From NCBI RefSeq assembly GCF_000226115.1, contig NC_016460.1, positions 496,001 through 560,000 of the forward strand: DNA of 64,000 nt. Reading direction: 5' to 3'. This DNA is from Thermothielavioides terrestris NRRL 8126 (taxonomy: Eukaryota; Ascomycota; Sordariomycetes; Sordariales; Chaetomiaceae). The translations under genes and the position numbers were made by a program. This document shows positions 46,001 to 57,983 of the stretch, piece after piece (the first letter of the stretch is position 1; each line of letters opens with the position of its first letter). The notes under the pieces are model-generated. The model ran no database searches. It had not been told where the DNA came from and worked only from the letters and a program-made list of their open reading frames with translations.

Positions 46001-49000
46001 TCAATGTCATTTCGGACCTGCTGTCCCAGTACGCAGACGTCGAGCGCCTGTTCTCGGGTCGCCGTCTCCAGGACGAAGAGGTGATCCTGAAGCTCCGGGA
46101 CCAGCACAAGGAGGATATCCAGAAGGTGGTGCAAACCGTGCTGTCCCACAGCCGAGTTTCGGCCAAGAACTCGTTGGTGTCCGCGATTCTCGAAGAGTAC
46201 CGGCCGAACAAGCCCAATGTTGGCAATGTCGGCAAGCATCTCCGGCCTGTGCTCCGGAAGCTGGCGGAGCTCGAGTCTCGCCAAACTGCTAAGGTCTCTC
46301 TCAAGGCGCGCGAGATCCTCATCCAGTGTGCCCTCCCCTCGCTCGAGGAGAGGAAAGTCCAAATGGAGCACATCCTTCGGTCGTCGGTCGTCGAATCTCG
46401 CTATGGTGAGACCGGCTGGGATCACCGGGAGCCCAACTTGGACGTCATCAAGGAGGTCGTCGATTCCAAGTACACCGTGGTGGACGTGCTGACACAGTTT
46501 TTCGCTCACGAGGACCCCTGGGTGACGCTGGCCGCTCTCGAGGTCTACGTCCGCCGGGCTTACCGTGCGTACATCCTGCAGAGGATCGAGTACCACACCG
46601 ACGAGGCCGATAGGCCTTCGTTCTTGTCGTGGGACTTTACGCTCCGCAAGATTGGCCAGTCTGAGTTTGGCTTGCCGCTCCAGTCGGTTGCCCCTTCTTC
46701 TCCGGCCACGCCGGTCGACGCCAGCTTCGGCCGGATCAGCTCCATCAGCGACATGTCGTACTTGGCCCACAAGACTCAAGAGGAGCCCACTCGGAAGGGC
46801 GTGATCATCCCTTGCAAGTACCTGGATGACGTTGACGAGCTGTTGTCGAAGGCTCTCGAGACCCTCCCGGCGCCGGGAAGCATGCGCAAGAAGAGCGCGG
46901 GTGTTCTTGCTGATCTCATGGACAAGCGCCGGCCGGCGCCGGCTACCCGTCTGGATCACTCGGATGAACTCTCCGCCGTCGTGAACGTCGCTATCTCCGA
47001 TGCCGAAGGTCGTGGTGACGACGAGGTCTTGAAGGAGATCCAGCCCTTGGTCCAGCAGTTCAAGGAGGAACTCCTTGCCCGCCGCGTTCGCCGTGTCACG
47101 TTCATCTGCGGTCGCAAGGACGGGTCGAATCCCGCCTACTACACCTTCAGAGGTCCCCTCTACGTCGAGGATGACAGCATTCGCCACATCGAGCCGTCCC
47201 TCGCCTTCCAGCTGGAGCTGGGCCGTCTGTCCAAGTTCAAAATCAAGCCCGTGTTCACTGAGAACAAGAACATCCATGTCTACGAGGGTATTGGCAAGGA
47301 TGTCGAGACCGACAGGCGTTTCTTCACCCGTGCCATCATCCGTCCGGGCAGACTTCGTGATGAGATCCCGACGGCCGAGTACTTGATCTCGGAGGCTGAT
47401 CGTGTTATCAACGACATCTTCGATGCGCTCGAGATCATTGGTACCAGCAACTCGGATCTCAACCATATGTTCATTAACTTCACCCCCGTCTTCCAGCTGC
47501 AGCCTCAGGAGGTCGAGCAGTCGCTGCAGGGGTTCTTGGACCGGTTCGGGCCGCGTGGCTGGCGCCTGCGCGTAACCCAGGTCGAGATCCGCATTATCTG
47601 CTCAGACTCGGCAGGCCTGCCTTATCCCCTGCGTGTCATCATCACCAACACTTCAGGATACGTCATCCAGGTGGAGATGTACGCGGAGCGCAAGTCTGAG
47701 AAGGGCGAGTGGGTATTTGACTCGATCGGCGGTACTACCAAGATTGGTTCCATGCACTTGCTTCCTGTCTCGACACCTTACCCGACCAAGAACTGGCTGC
47801 AGCCCAAGCGGTATAAGGCGCACTTGATGGGCACCCAGTACGCCTACGACTTCCCCGAGCTCTTCCGCCAGGCCATCCAGAACAGCTGGACCGAGGCCGT
47901 GAAGAAGCATCCTGCCATGGCGGCCAAGCAACCACCCGTTGGCGAGTGCATCGACTTCAGTGAGCTCGTTCTGGACGACCAGGACAACCTGGCCGAGGTG
48001 TCCCGTGAGCCCGGCACGAACACCTGCGGGATGGTTGGCTGGATAATCCAAGCCCGCACGCCCGAGTACCCCAAAGGCCGCAGGTTTATCGTCGTCGCCA
48101 ACGATATCACCTACAACATCGGCTCCTTCGGCCCCAAGGAGGACAACTTCTTCTTCAAGTGTACGGAGCTCGCGCGCAAGTTGGGCATTCCGCGGATCTA
48201 CCTCTCGGCAAACTCGGGTGCTCGCCTGGGCCTCGCCAACGAGCTGATGCCGCATTTCAAAGTGGCCTGGAACGATGCCGAGAGGCCCGAGGCGGGATTC
48301 AAGTACCTCTACCTCACGGACGAGGCCAAGCATCGGTTTGAGAACGAGGTCATCACTGAGGAGATCACGGAAGACGGCGAGAAGCGCCACAAGATCGTCG
48401 CCATCATCGGCGCAGAAGAGGGGTTGGGTGTCGAGTGCTTGCGCGGGTCTGGCCTGATTGCCGGCGTCACAAGCAGGGCTTACAACGACATCTTCACCTG
48501 CACTCTCGTCACCTGCCGCTCAATCGGTAAGCTTTTGGCCCGACCCGCAACCCCCGCTTTGTCAGTGGCATGCAAACTAACAAGTTGCAGGTATCGGCGC
48601 GTACCTTGTACGCCTCGGCCAGCGTGCTGTGCAGATTGAGGGCCAGCCCATCATCCTCACCGGTGCGCAGGCGCTCAACAACCTGCTGGGGCGCGAGGTG
48701 TACACGTCCAACCTTCAGCTCGGAGGCACCCAGATCATGTACCGCAACGGTGTCTCCCACTTAACTGCGACCGACGACTTTGCCGGCGTCTCCAAGATCG
48801 TTGAATGGATGTCGTTCGTGCCCGAGAAGCGCAACGGACCACTTCCCATCAGCCCATCTGCCGACACTTGGGACCGTGACGTTGTCTACACGCCGCCGCA
48901 GAAGCAGCCTTACGACGTGAGGTGGATGATCGGCGGCAAGCAGGACGAGGATGGTTTCCAGCCCGGTCTCTTTGACAAGGATTCGTTCGTCGAGACCCTC

Positions 49001-50149
49001 GGTGGCTGGGCCCGCACTGTGGTGGTGGGCCGCGCCCGCCTGGGCGGTATCCCCATGGGCGTCATTGCCGTCGAGACACGGACGGTCGAGAACATCACCC
49101 CGGCCGACCCCGCCAATCCCGACTCGATTGAGCAGCTCACCAACGAGGCTGGCGGTGTGTGGTACCCCAACTCGGCCTTCAAGACGGCCCAGGCCATCAA
49201 CGACTTCAACAACGGCGAGCAGCTCCCGCTCATGATCCTGGCCAACTGGCGCGGCTTCTCGGGCGGCCAACGCGACATGTACAACGAGGTTCTCAAGTAC
49301 GGCTCCTTCATCGTGGATGCTCTTGTCAAGTTTGAGCAGCCCGTCTTCATCTACATCCCGCCATTCGGCGAGCTCCGCGGTGGCTCTTGGGTCGTCGTGG
49401 ACCCGACCATCAACCCGACCGTCATGGAGATGTATGCAGACGTGGAGTCTCGCGGCGGTGTCCTGGAGCCCGAGGGCATCATCGGCATCAAGTACAAGAA
49501 GGACAAGCAGCTCGAGACGATGGCCCGGCTCGACCCGCTGTACAAGAGCCTCAAGCAGTCGATGGCCAGGGAGGGCCTGTCCAAGGAGGAGACGGACGCG
49601 ATCAAGAAGCAGATGACGGAGCGCGAGCAGCACCTGCTGCCCGTCTACGCGCAGATCAGCCTGCAGTTCGCCGACCTGCACGACCGCGCCGGGCGCATGA
49701 AGGCCAAGGGCGTCATCCGGCAGGTGCTCGAGTGGCGCGAGGCCCGCCGCTTCTTCTACTGGCGTGTGCGCCGGAGGATCAACGAGGAGTACACGCTCAA
49801 GCGCATGGCGGCCGCCGTCGAGAAGGCCGGCATCCACAGCAAGGACTCGGCCCAGGCTCGCAGCCGCCACCTGCAGCTGCTCAAGGCGTGGACTGGCGTC
49901 CCCGACTTCGAGGTCAACGACCGCGAGGTGGCGCAGTGGTACGAACAGAACCACGCCCTCATGCAGCAAAAGCTGGACGCGCTAAGCAAAGAGGCCGTCG
50001 CGGCGGAGGTGCAGGAACTGGTGCGCGTGGGCACCGGCAAAGACCAGGGCATAGTGGACTCTGCTGCCTGGAAGGGTGTGCGCGAGGTGCTGCACAAGAT
50101 GCCGGTGGAGGACAGGGAGAAGATCCTAGAATACCTGAAGCAGGTGTGA
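43065..50149 (+). CDS. ACC1: Acetyl-CoA carboxylase (multifunctional, cytosolic)
   Basis: The model is join(43065..43256, 43357..43622, 43683..48526, 48591..50149), 2,286 residues, the usual fungal size. The enzyme makes malonyl-CoA from acetyl-CoA and bicarbonate, the first step of fatty-acid synthesis. In order it has: the biotin carboxylase domain ([19 protein letters not shown]-grasp loop [10 protein letters not shown] near 258; catalytic region [13 protein letters not shown]); the biotin carrier with the lysine in EVMKM near 734; a long central regulatory region; and the carboxyltransferase domains ([47 protein letters not shown]). Introns are GT-AG, 60-100 nt; the last splits [13 protein letters not shown]. 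No lesions are seen. The 5' region is long and gene-free. Confidence 0.98.
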
Positions 50150-51750
50150 TACCGAGATGTGTTCGAACTATGTCGGGGGTAACATTATTTCAACAACGGA
50201 GGATGCGGGGGAGTTATGTGATGTGAAATGGCTATAGAGATTTTTGGGACAGCGTTTCATTCAGCGGGTAGTGTACACGGTTGCGTTTGGGTGCGGTCGG
50301 GCTTATGCAGTGTCGTGCAGCACTGTTAGAAGTGTTCGTTAGTTATGCAGCGAATGATTCGGTGTCTGACGTTGAGCCTTGCGTTGTTTGGCCGTGTTGT
50401 CTGTCATAGGGGTCCGGGAGCGGCCGTGACTGGCTACTAGTATGTGTGCCACTGCCTTTTACACTGGTTTACTATCCAAGCAACATGGGGAGCATGGGCG
50501 TTTGTTTGCTGATCACCACCAGATCCGGGGGGCCTGATTAAGACTGGGACGTTACGCAGCGTTTGTATTGTGTAGTTCCGTAAACACGCTCCAGCAAACG
50601 GAATAGATCGCCATTGGTACCGTACACGAGCCGCAGGAGGGCATCAAACCGTCACAGCGAATCCCCCCGCGTCCGGTGGTCGTCTGTCGACATCATCACA
50701 ACAACACTGATGCTGCTGCTTGTTTCGGAGACTTGCCTTTGACCATATCCAGCGGCCTCACCGAAGGAGTCACAGCCGCCATACACACAATCAATCCCAT
50801 GATTCTACGGTGGCTGTCTGCCTCCGTAAGTGTGAAGCGAAGCTTTACGCCCTGGTAATTTACAAAGAAATTGACACTGTACAAACCGCGCCAAGTCACA
50901 TGACTTGGGCCTCTCGACCAGTCCCCGCACAGATAACTCTGGAGATTTGCGCGGTAATATGAAGCGAAGCTTAGCTTCGCTCCGTCAGTGCATACACTGT
51001 GTGTATGTAACACTTTCCGGCGCTCATCTTTAAGCTTCGCTTCAATCAATCCCATGATTCGGGTCTGTTTGGCCGAACCTGCCAGCATCATGGCCCAAGC
51101 AGGAGGTGCCCTTACGTGGTGTAATACCTGTGGTAAGTTAGAGATCATGCATGTGAACGTGGTTCTTGTTAATGCTTCTCAGGTAAGTCGCAGCATATCG
51201 ACGTGGTTCCGGGGTGCCCCTCTTGCGATTCCATGTTTTCACTGCTGACCAGTCCTTACACACATCAAAAAGTAGAGGGCGCAGCGCAGGCATCCAATTC
51301 CGACGAGAAGCATGATTAGCCCTGGTGATGTGTTGATGTGTTCTGGCGCTCTCGCTGGGAGGAGGGTAACGGTCCTGGGCTCGAAAAGCCAAGGCGAGCA
51401 GACCATTTTGGGTTGCGCCGTTACTGTGTGTTTAACAAGCCATGTGGTGGTGGCTCTTGAGCAAGGCGTTGTTCCCTTCCCCCGTGTAAGTCAGATCCGT
51501 GTGTGACTGAACCTCATTCCCATACTCAACCACACAGGCGTTCGCCGCCGAGGAGATGTACATGACAGACCTGCCAATCGGCGTCACGTATTCTTGATGG
51601 GAATATCTAATCATGACACAGTGAAAGACATGAGCGGTGTCTGAAGAGGTATAATACCGGGCGTCAACCGCCGTCAACCGCTGTCCCGCGGCTGTTGAGG
51701 ACTCAGGCTATCGACCTGATTTCGAACTTCCACCTAATCCATCGAACACA
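50150..51750. other. Intergenic with MITE-like repeat, no gene seen
   Basis: Contains the inverted and direct repeats at 50788-51060. The rest has only short frames without bias. Confidence 0.5.
50788..51060. repeat. Paired direct and inverted repeats, MITE-like
   Basis: The 18-mer CAATCAATCCCATGATTC occurs at 50788-50805 and again at 51043-51060. Inside lie GAAGCGAAGCTT at 50834-50845 and its exact inverse AAGCTTCGCTTC at 51032-51043. A further copy at 50961 sits next to an AGCTTCGCT palindrome. The span between the 12-bp inverted ends is 210 bp. It could be a small non-autonomous DNA element, but no clean target-site duplication is visible. Confidence 0.55.
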
Positions 51751-52131
51751 ATGGCCACTCAATCAACAAAGACTAGGATCAGGATGCGTGTGCAACCCCC
51801 TAGCCGGGTCCCGAAGGGCACCGCCCTGACGCCTGCCCCGGAAGTCACGGTCGAGTTCGCCAGCAACGATCACAGAGTGCAGCAGGCTGGCGAGATGTTC
51901 GTCGCTGTCATTGTCTACAATCTCAGCGACAAGACTCCAGTTGAGACGTTGACGGCGACTGGTCCACGAGTCAGGCGGATAGGGGACAGCACCTATGTGG
52001 ACTTCACTTTTCCCACAATCCGGATCGACGACCCGGGCATCTACGGCATCCACGCCGGTGTGTTCTTGTTTGACAGCTCGGGCACAAAGGAGTTCGCAGG
52101 CCTTAATAGCAACAAGTTTGAGGTCTATTAA
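51751..52131 (+). CDS. Small velvet-like beta-sandwich protein (hypothetical)
   Basis: 126 residues, intronless, with an ATG preceded by CGAACACA. It begins with a basic stretch (TRIRMRVQPPSRVPKGT) followed by TPAPEVTVEF. Near the end 'YVDFTFPTIRIDDPGIYGIHAGVFLFD' resembles the velvet-domain pattern (F-x-F-P-x-L-x-I-x-x-x-G-x-Y-x-x). Velvet proteins (VeA, VelB, VosA) regulate development and secondary metabolism. This one is far shorter and lacks the usual Cys/Arg-rich DNA-binding loop, so it would be a minimal relative at best. The alternative is an unrelated beta-sandwich protein. A reading frame with no lesions and good codon use supports a real gene. Confidence 0.7.
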   Translation: MATQSTKTRIRMRVQPPSRVPKGTALTPAPEVTVEFASNDHRVQQAGEMFVAVIVYNLSDKTPVETLTATGPRVRRIGDSTYVDFTFPTIRIDDPGIYGIHAGVFLFDSSGTKEFAGLNSNKFEVY

Positions 52132-53678
52132 GTTGTGTTTTCGTAAGTCCCTCAGTCTCCAACCAAGCAATGGGGACCGCGTTGAGAACCAAGCTCGGCT
52201 AACCTCCGACACTGAGGCCGAGCACTCACACGGCGACGGCGGATGTTGGACGGTCGCTAGATGACGAATGGTCCGCCGCCAACACTGGGCAGAATGTGCC
52301 TCGGTTCCCTTGGACTTTGATATCAGATTCATCTCGCGAAGACAGGACACTGTATTTCGGACGTGTTGTGTTCTCGGTGCATTTTCGTCAACGGGCTGGC
52401 GGAACGGAGGACAGATGTACTGAGTTTTTTCTAGCAGCAGCATGATTACCTGCCTGGATTTTGCTCCGACAGTCTCGAACCAATCATTCGCTAAACTTAA
52501 GTATGAGTGCTTTCGCGGGACTGGCGAGTTGATGTGAACGGCTGGGGTCAACAACAACAGCAAACCGTCCTACAACATTAATTGGGTGTCTGACTCAGGA
52601 ATGCTCACGTTGACCAGCCGATTTACCGACAACACCGAGGCCGGCAATCAGGCCGGATCCGGCCCTTCAGGTAAACGTCCCAGTACAGCGTGAGGTGAGA
52701 GTGGTCAGTGGTTTGGAGTGTGGACTGCGGCAGAAACCTCGGAGGGGAGCGGAGAGCGCGGTAAGAGTCGAGTCGTAATTGAGCTCGGCCTTCTTTGGAC
52801 CGCCGCCTTCGGCGCCGCAGTCTTGGTAGGAATTGCTGGTGTACTATGCGCTGAGGTGCAATATCTATCGCGACGGACCGCACTGTGGAGGGCGGAGTCC
52901 TGAACGCATCCGAACCATGGCTTCTGGGATAAGACTTGAACCGGGAAGCGCCCAGTGAGCTCGAAAGCGGCCCTTGGAGTGGGGATACCGAGAGAGCACG
53001 CCATGTCCTGGCAACCAGAATCTGGCATGCTTGGAACTCAACGAACGGTGAGGAACGTCCAGAGCGTGTCCACGCTGGGTGCGAGGTGCCAAGGGCAAAG
53101 GGGCACCCAGGGAAACCCAACTTTGCAACGAACCCTTCGACCTCATATTCGTACACGATCCTACTTACACCCGCGCTCGAAGAACAAGCCGCGAGGAATC
53201 TCCGCCGCTCGCAAGCGGGATTCAGCCCACGCCCCCGAGATGCGCCATCCCCGAGCAATTGATTCCCGTCGACCGGTTCGAATGCTAGCATCACAGGCAT
53301 TGTACCGATGAGAACCTCCCCACTCGGTGCCTGCATCACCGCGTTTGTTTTCTTTTGGCAAATGCACACGCATATCCCAACGAACGCCGCGATTGTTGTT
53401 CTCCCCTGGCCTGGTTTGTCTGTCCAGATCCGGTGTCAAAGCAAACCGTCCACGGGGCAGGCTATTAAGCAAGCAGCCGGCCAAGTCCGAAAAAAGAAAA
53501 AGAAACCGACCCGAAGAAATCGCATTGTACATTTGGTGGGATGGCCCCAAAACCGCAGCCGCGGGTTCTCCTCCCGGCAGGACCCAGAAGAATTCCACTT
53601 CTCCAGAACGCCCGAGTGTGAGATGGAGACCTTCGCGGCTTGCCCCACCCCGAGCCATCATCCTTTTTCTCTTCCCAT
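52132..53678. other. Intergenic, no gene seen
   Basis: Several longish minus-strand frames occur (for example 52623-53369) but they have no codon bias, domains or splice context. Confidence 0.5.
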
Positions 53679-54811
53679 TCAAGGAGCAGCGGTGCTGCTG
53701 TGGCGCGGCCGCTTGCGCGCGCTGCCGGGGGCGCCGGGGTGCATCTTCTCGTTGCGCTCGCGCTTGAGCTTCTCGTCGAGGACGCGGGCTGTGGAACAGG
53801 TGAGGAGCAGAGATTGTCAGCTATACGGAGCACACAGAGAAGAAGAAGAAAAAGAAGACGACGGGTCCACGGTTGTGGTCGGGTTTGACACGTACTGAGC
53901 ACGTCGTAGCCGAACTGGGGGAACTCCAAGCACAGGTCGCGGAACTCGTCCTCGGCCTCGGCGCGCAGGGTGTGCGAGCGCGTGGCCCAGAAGTTGGCGA
54001 CGGGCACGCGGATGGCCGTGTCGTCTTTGGAGGTGAACTGGTAGACGTAGCGGGCGTAGGCGATCTCGCCCTTGGCGGTCGAGTTGACGCAGTGGATCTT
54101 GCTGGACGCCAGGTTCTTGAGGTGGGTGAGGCCGAACTTCTCCGCAAGGGTGTAGACCCTAGCGTGCTTGAGGAGCTGATCGCCCGTCATGTCCACTTCG
54201 GGGATCGAGGGGTCCTTCTCCAGCGCGCGCTGCCCGGGCACCTTCTTGGGGAAGTAGTCGCCCGTGTACAGGAACTCGAGGAAGCAGCCCATGGCGTCGA
54301 GGTCTTCGCCGGGCAGCTCGATCTGGCGGGGCTACAGAGAGAGCCGGTAACAACAAAGCATTAGCCCGCCACGATTCCCAACCTCTCAGCCCCCAAAAGA
54401 GATGATTCCTGGAGAGAGAGAGAGAGAGGAAAAAACACCTACGCTGCCATCATCCGCAAACTCGGCGCACGCCTCGGCAAAGTACGGGCTCTGCACCAGC
54501 AAACCCTGATGCGCCGTCAAGATCGTCTCCTTCTCGCCAGACCCGATCAGCAGCGTCACGACGGGCGTCGACAGGTACTGCGCAAAGGTGACGCGCGGCC
54601 TAGCCGCCGGGTCGTCCGGCCCGCCCTCGGCGAACGGCAGCTCCGCGGAGCCAGCGGCAGCGGCATGCTCGTCGTCACCACCACCACTACCACCACGACC
54701 ACCAGAGGCAGCGGCAGCGCCGCCCTCGGCCATCTCGACGTCGGCCGCGGAGCCGCCGCCCACGGTCGCCGGGGTGTCGTCGACCATCTCGTCGTGGAAG
54801 CTGTCAGCCAT
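53679..54811 (-). CDS. BTB/POZ domain protein
   Basis: The minus-strand model is 54811..54443, 54331..53896 and 53788..53679, 304 residues. Introns are GTAGGT...TGTAG (111 nt) and GTACGT...CACAG (107 nt). After an acidic, Gly/Ala-rich N-terminus comes the BTB fold: 'VTLLIGSGEKETILTAHQGLLVQSPYFAEACAE', then 'PRQIELPGEDLDAMGCFLEFLYTGDYF' after the first splice. The following helices (VYTLAEKFGLTHLKNLA) are typical of fungal BTB proteins. The C-terminus is basic (KLKRERNEK, SARKRPRH) and could be a nuclear signal. BTB domains mediate dimerisation and cullin-3 binding; no second domain is visible. Confidence 0.88.
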
Positions 54812-55912
54812 TGTACCACAACCGGCGACGGCGCAGTCCTCCTCCGCTTTGATGGATGCTATCGCGGGCAAAGTCGGGGTCGGAATCCGGTGTCGCCCAA
54901 GCTGGCGTACTAATCAATTATGCAGGAGCGCGGTCCGGTTCGGATCTCGAGAGGGAGGGAAAGGAAGGAAGCGAGCGAGCGCAATTGGATGGATGGAATA
55001 ACTTAGAGGAATCCCCGAACTGGGCAACTGGGCGTGGGAGAGTCAGTTGCAGCTGGGCTCAATGCGATGCGATGGGATGCGATGCGATGGATTGCGCGCC
55101 GTTCCGGCCTGCAGGTGGTTTGTCAATTGGAAGGAAATGCGCAATTGGGAGCTGAAATCAGGCGAAAGAAGGTGGGGAAATAGAAGTTGAGATCTCCTGG
55201 GGGAGAAGGGGAGGCAGAATTGCGGCGGCAAAGGTGTGATCGCAAAAAGCGCCCTCTTTTCTTGCCAGTCCGGGAAATTGGGAGGCTGGCTCAGGAAGCT
55301 CTCCGCCTGGTCAGTCGGTTGCGGCAGACCTCAAGCTGTTGCTGTGCCAATCTTGTCTGTGCGTGGGGTTGGGAGCTTGAGGAGCTCGGGCCGCTACGTG
55401 GCCCAATTGTCAGGGGGTACCCTTGTTCCTCGACAAGCGCACACAGTACGGATTACGGAAGAAGGACAGAGGTACTCTATTCCGTAAGCAACAGGTCACC
55501 ATGATGTCGATGCCAACGCATCGCTTGACGGCGTTCTAGTATGCGGCTAATTATAGGTTAGATTACGTTCGACTAGCAATTGGTACTGTGCCCAAGCTCC
55601 CACTCGGTCGTCGCACGCCCTGCGAGCAACCCTCAGCAACGAACCGCGGCCAAGCCGTTGGAGGATCCGGCCGGCGACTTCACGCCTCCACCGGCCACAA
55701 AGCGGCTTGGCAAGGTATCAAGTCAAGTGCACATATCGCACAAAATACGGCCGAGATGCCTCAGCGCCGCGTCCTTCCACCGTGAATCGATTCCCCCACG
55801 ACTCTCGAGCATCTCCTACCGCCTGTCCAGAGCGCCCATTAGCGGGTGGGATTATCCGAGCAACCGTTCCCGCGATCGATCAGTCCCAACTGCCCAACCG
55901 CACCAGGGCTCC
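54812..55912. other. Intergenic with GATGC microrepeat
   Basis: Promoter of the BTB gene on the left, with a GATGC-type repeat at about 55064-55094, and the 3' flank of SET9 on the right. No gene is seen. Confidence 0.55.
55064..55094. repeat. GATGC/GATGG short tandem repeat
   Basis: A run of five-base GATGC-like units (ATGCGATGCGATGGGATGCG...). Confidence 0.8.
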
Positions 55913-57983
55913 TCACTTCTCCGTCGACTCGGCGCTCCGCCCAAGCCGCTCCCTCCAATGCTTCCGGCCACGCACCCTGGCCTCGTCTTCGGGGGCCAGG
56001 AACCGATTGATGGTCCTGTGGTCGAGCACCCGCTCCTCCTTGTCGGCCTTGCCCGCGGGAGCCGTCTTGGGCCACACGTAGCCGTAAAGCTTGGAGTGGC
56101 GCTCGCAGCGGCCGCAGTTTGACCGGGTGTAATAGGCGTCCTTCTGGACAAACGCACCGCCGCAGTTGGTGCAGTGAATCCACGCCGTCTCGGGCTCCGA
56201 GAGGAGGAGTGGCGTGAGTGTGTAGTCGCCGGGCACCCGGCGCCTCCGTGCTGGCTGCGTAGAGGGCAGGGTTGAACTTGTCATGGATTTCGCCGCCGGT
56301 GTCGCGGCCGGCACCAATTGCGCAACGGGCTGGGTTTCTTCCGTCAAAGTGGCCGTGCGGGGCACGTCCTGGTCTTCTCCGGCGTCTTCTCCCGGCTTCT
56401 TCTCAGCTTCGCCATGGTCGGTCTCTGCTGGGGGTGAAAGTGGCCCCGCTGCCGGATCCCCATCTCTTGCACCCATTACTTCCCCGAGTGTCGGCGGCGA
56501 GGGCGGCGCGCTCGGTGTAACGGTGGCCTGGGTCTCCTGACGACAGACGAGTTCTGTCGTGGGAAGAACCGCCTGCGATCCGCCATCATCAGAGACACCG
56601 GCGACAGGCTCCAGAAGCCGCTGGTCGCCCGGAGGGCTGCCCACCTCAGCCACCTGTTTGACGGGCGACAGGTCCGGCGACGGGATACACGTGGGAACGC
56701 CAGGCTTCTCCGATCCTGGTGAGGTCGCTTCCGTAAAATTCCCGCTCCCTTCTTCCGACGACACGGAGAGGCGCGAAAGCTCTGTTGTCGAGCTTCCTCT
56801 GGTCATAGCAGGCGGCAATGGAATGGGAAGGATCTCGTGGTGAGTGGTTTTGACCCGTTTAGCAGGTGTGACTGGGGGAGTGTCAAGTGCGGCCGCACCC
56901 CTCTTGCGTTTCCCCGTGGCGCCGCACGCGTCCGGCCGGTCTGGATCAGCGGAATCGGTCGTTGACGCTCTATCCCCTAGCATCTTCTGACTCCTCGCCC
57001 CCTTGAGAATGCGCGGACGGATATCAGGAGTAACCGACGAGCTCCGGGACCCAGCGCAGCTAGAGCTATCGTCCCGTCTCCGCCGGCGCAGGGAGTAGCC
57101 CTGTCCGGCAACGGCCAAGTCTTCCTCGATGCTTTTCTGAACCGAAGCTTCGCCGTCCTGGGGCCTCCAGCCGTTTGCCAGGTTGTCCTCGCACGTCTGG
57201 CACAGGCACTCGCAGTTGTTCTCTCCGAAATAGCTCTCGCTGTACGTGACGGTGATCTCCTCGCCCACCGCGATGTCCCTGCATGCGACGATGTCGATCC
57301 CTGCCTGGCCGCGCGTAACGAGCCTGGCATTTGCCGCGCAGTCATGGTTCGCGAGCCTCGCGGGCCCCATCAACAGGCCGGTGAGCTTGCTCCGGCTGCT
57401 CACCACGAGGCTGAAGTCCTTTCCCCACACGGCCAGCTGGGCCTCCTCCTCCGGGGTAACCGTGACGTGGATGCCGGCCAGGTACTTGATGACCTCGTTG
57501 CGCTTGATGGGGCGGCGCGCCGTGATGCTCGCCTCGTACGTGCTGATGGTGTAACGATTCGTCGCATTGACCTCAAAAGGGCAATCGGGCAGGTACATGG
57601 ACATGTAACGCCGCAAGTGGGCCTTGAAGTCGTCCTTCTCCTTGGCCGTCTTCAACGAGTTGCAGAACTTCTTCAGGCCCTCGGTGGCCAGCAGCGCCTC
57701 CTCGGCGATCGCGAGATCAGGATTGACGATGAGATGCGTCTGGATGATTTTGGCGATCTCTTCCTCCCGTATCCCGCGTGAGGGACGGTAAGACGGCCGA
57801 TTTTTCGGTACCGTCGTCCAGTAGTAGACCTGGATGAGAGGTTAGCGCTCGGGGAGCCCGATGGTGGAGGGCTGAAGAACTCACATGGTCGACGAGGGCA
57901 TCCGTCAGAATGTCATCGTACAAAGCAAGCTGACTGAAGGTCAGCTGCTGTCGCTTAGCCGCCGCGGCTGGCGCTCGAGGCAT
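55913..57983 (-). CDS. set9: Histone H4-K20 methyltransferase SET9 (KMT5/Suv4-20 type)
   Basis: The minus-strand model is 57983..57885 and 57829..55913, 671 residues. The 55-nt intron is GTGAGT...TCCAG. The N-terminal helical region (LTFSQLALYDDILTDALVDHVYYW) precedes the SET domain. NHDCAANARL (the NHxC knot, near 194) and 'EEITVTYSESYFG' (cofactor and catalytic Tyr) are followed by the post-SET cysteines CECLCQTC near 240-247. A long disordered Pro/Ser/Thr-rich part contains a basic 'ARSQK' patch. The C-terminus has a Cys4 set: 'WIHCTNCGGAF' and 'TRSNCGRCERHSKLYGYVWPK'. Fungal SET9 enzymes methylate histone H4 lysine 20. The size is normal. Confidence 0.93.

Noticed and set aside
45502..47466. 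654-codon open frame on the minus strand
   Set aside because: Shadow of ACC1 produced by its third-position C/G bias; the plus strand encodes conserved ACC domains.
52623..53369. 248-codon minus-strand frame
   Set aside because: Composition looks random (runs of Arg and Ser), with no motif and no codon bias.
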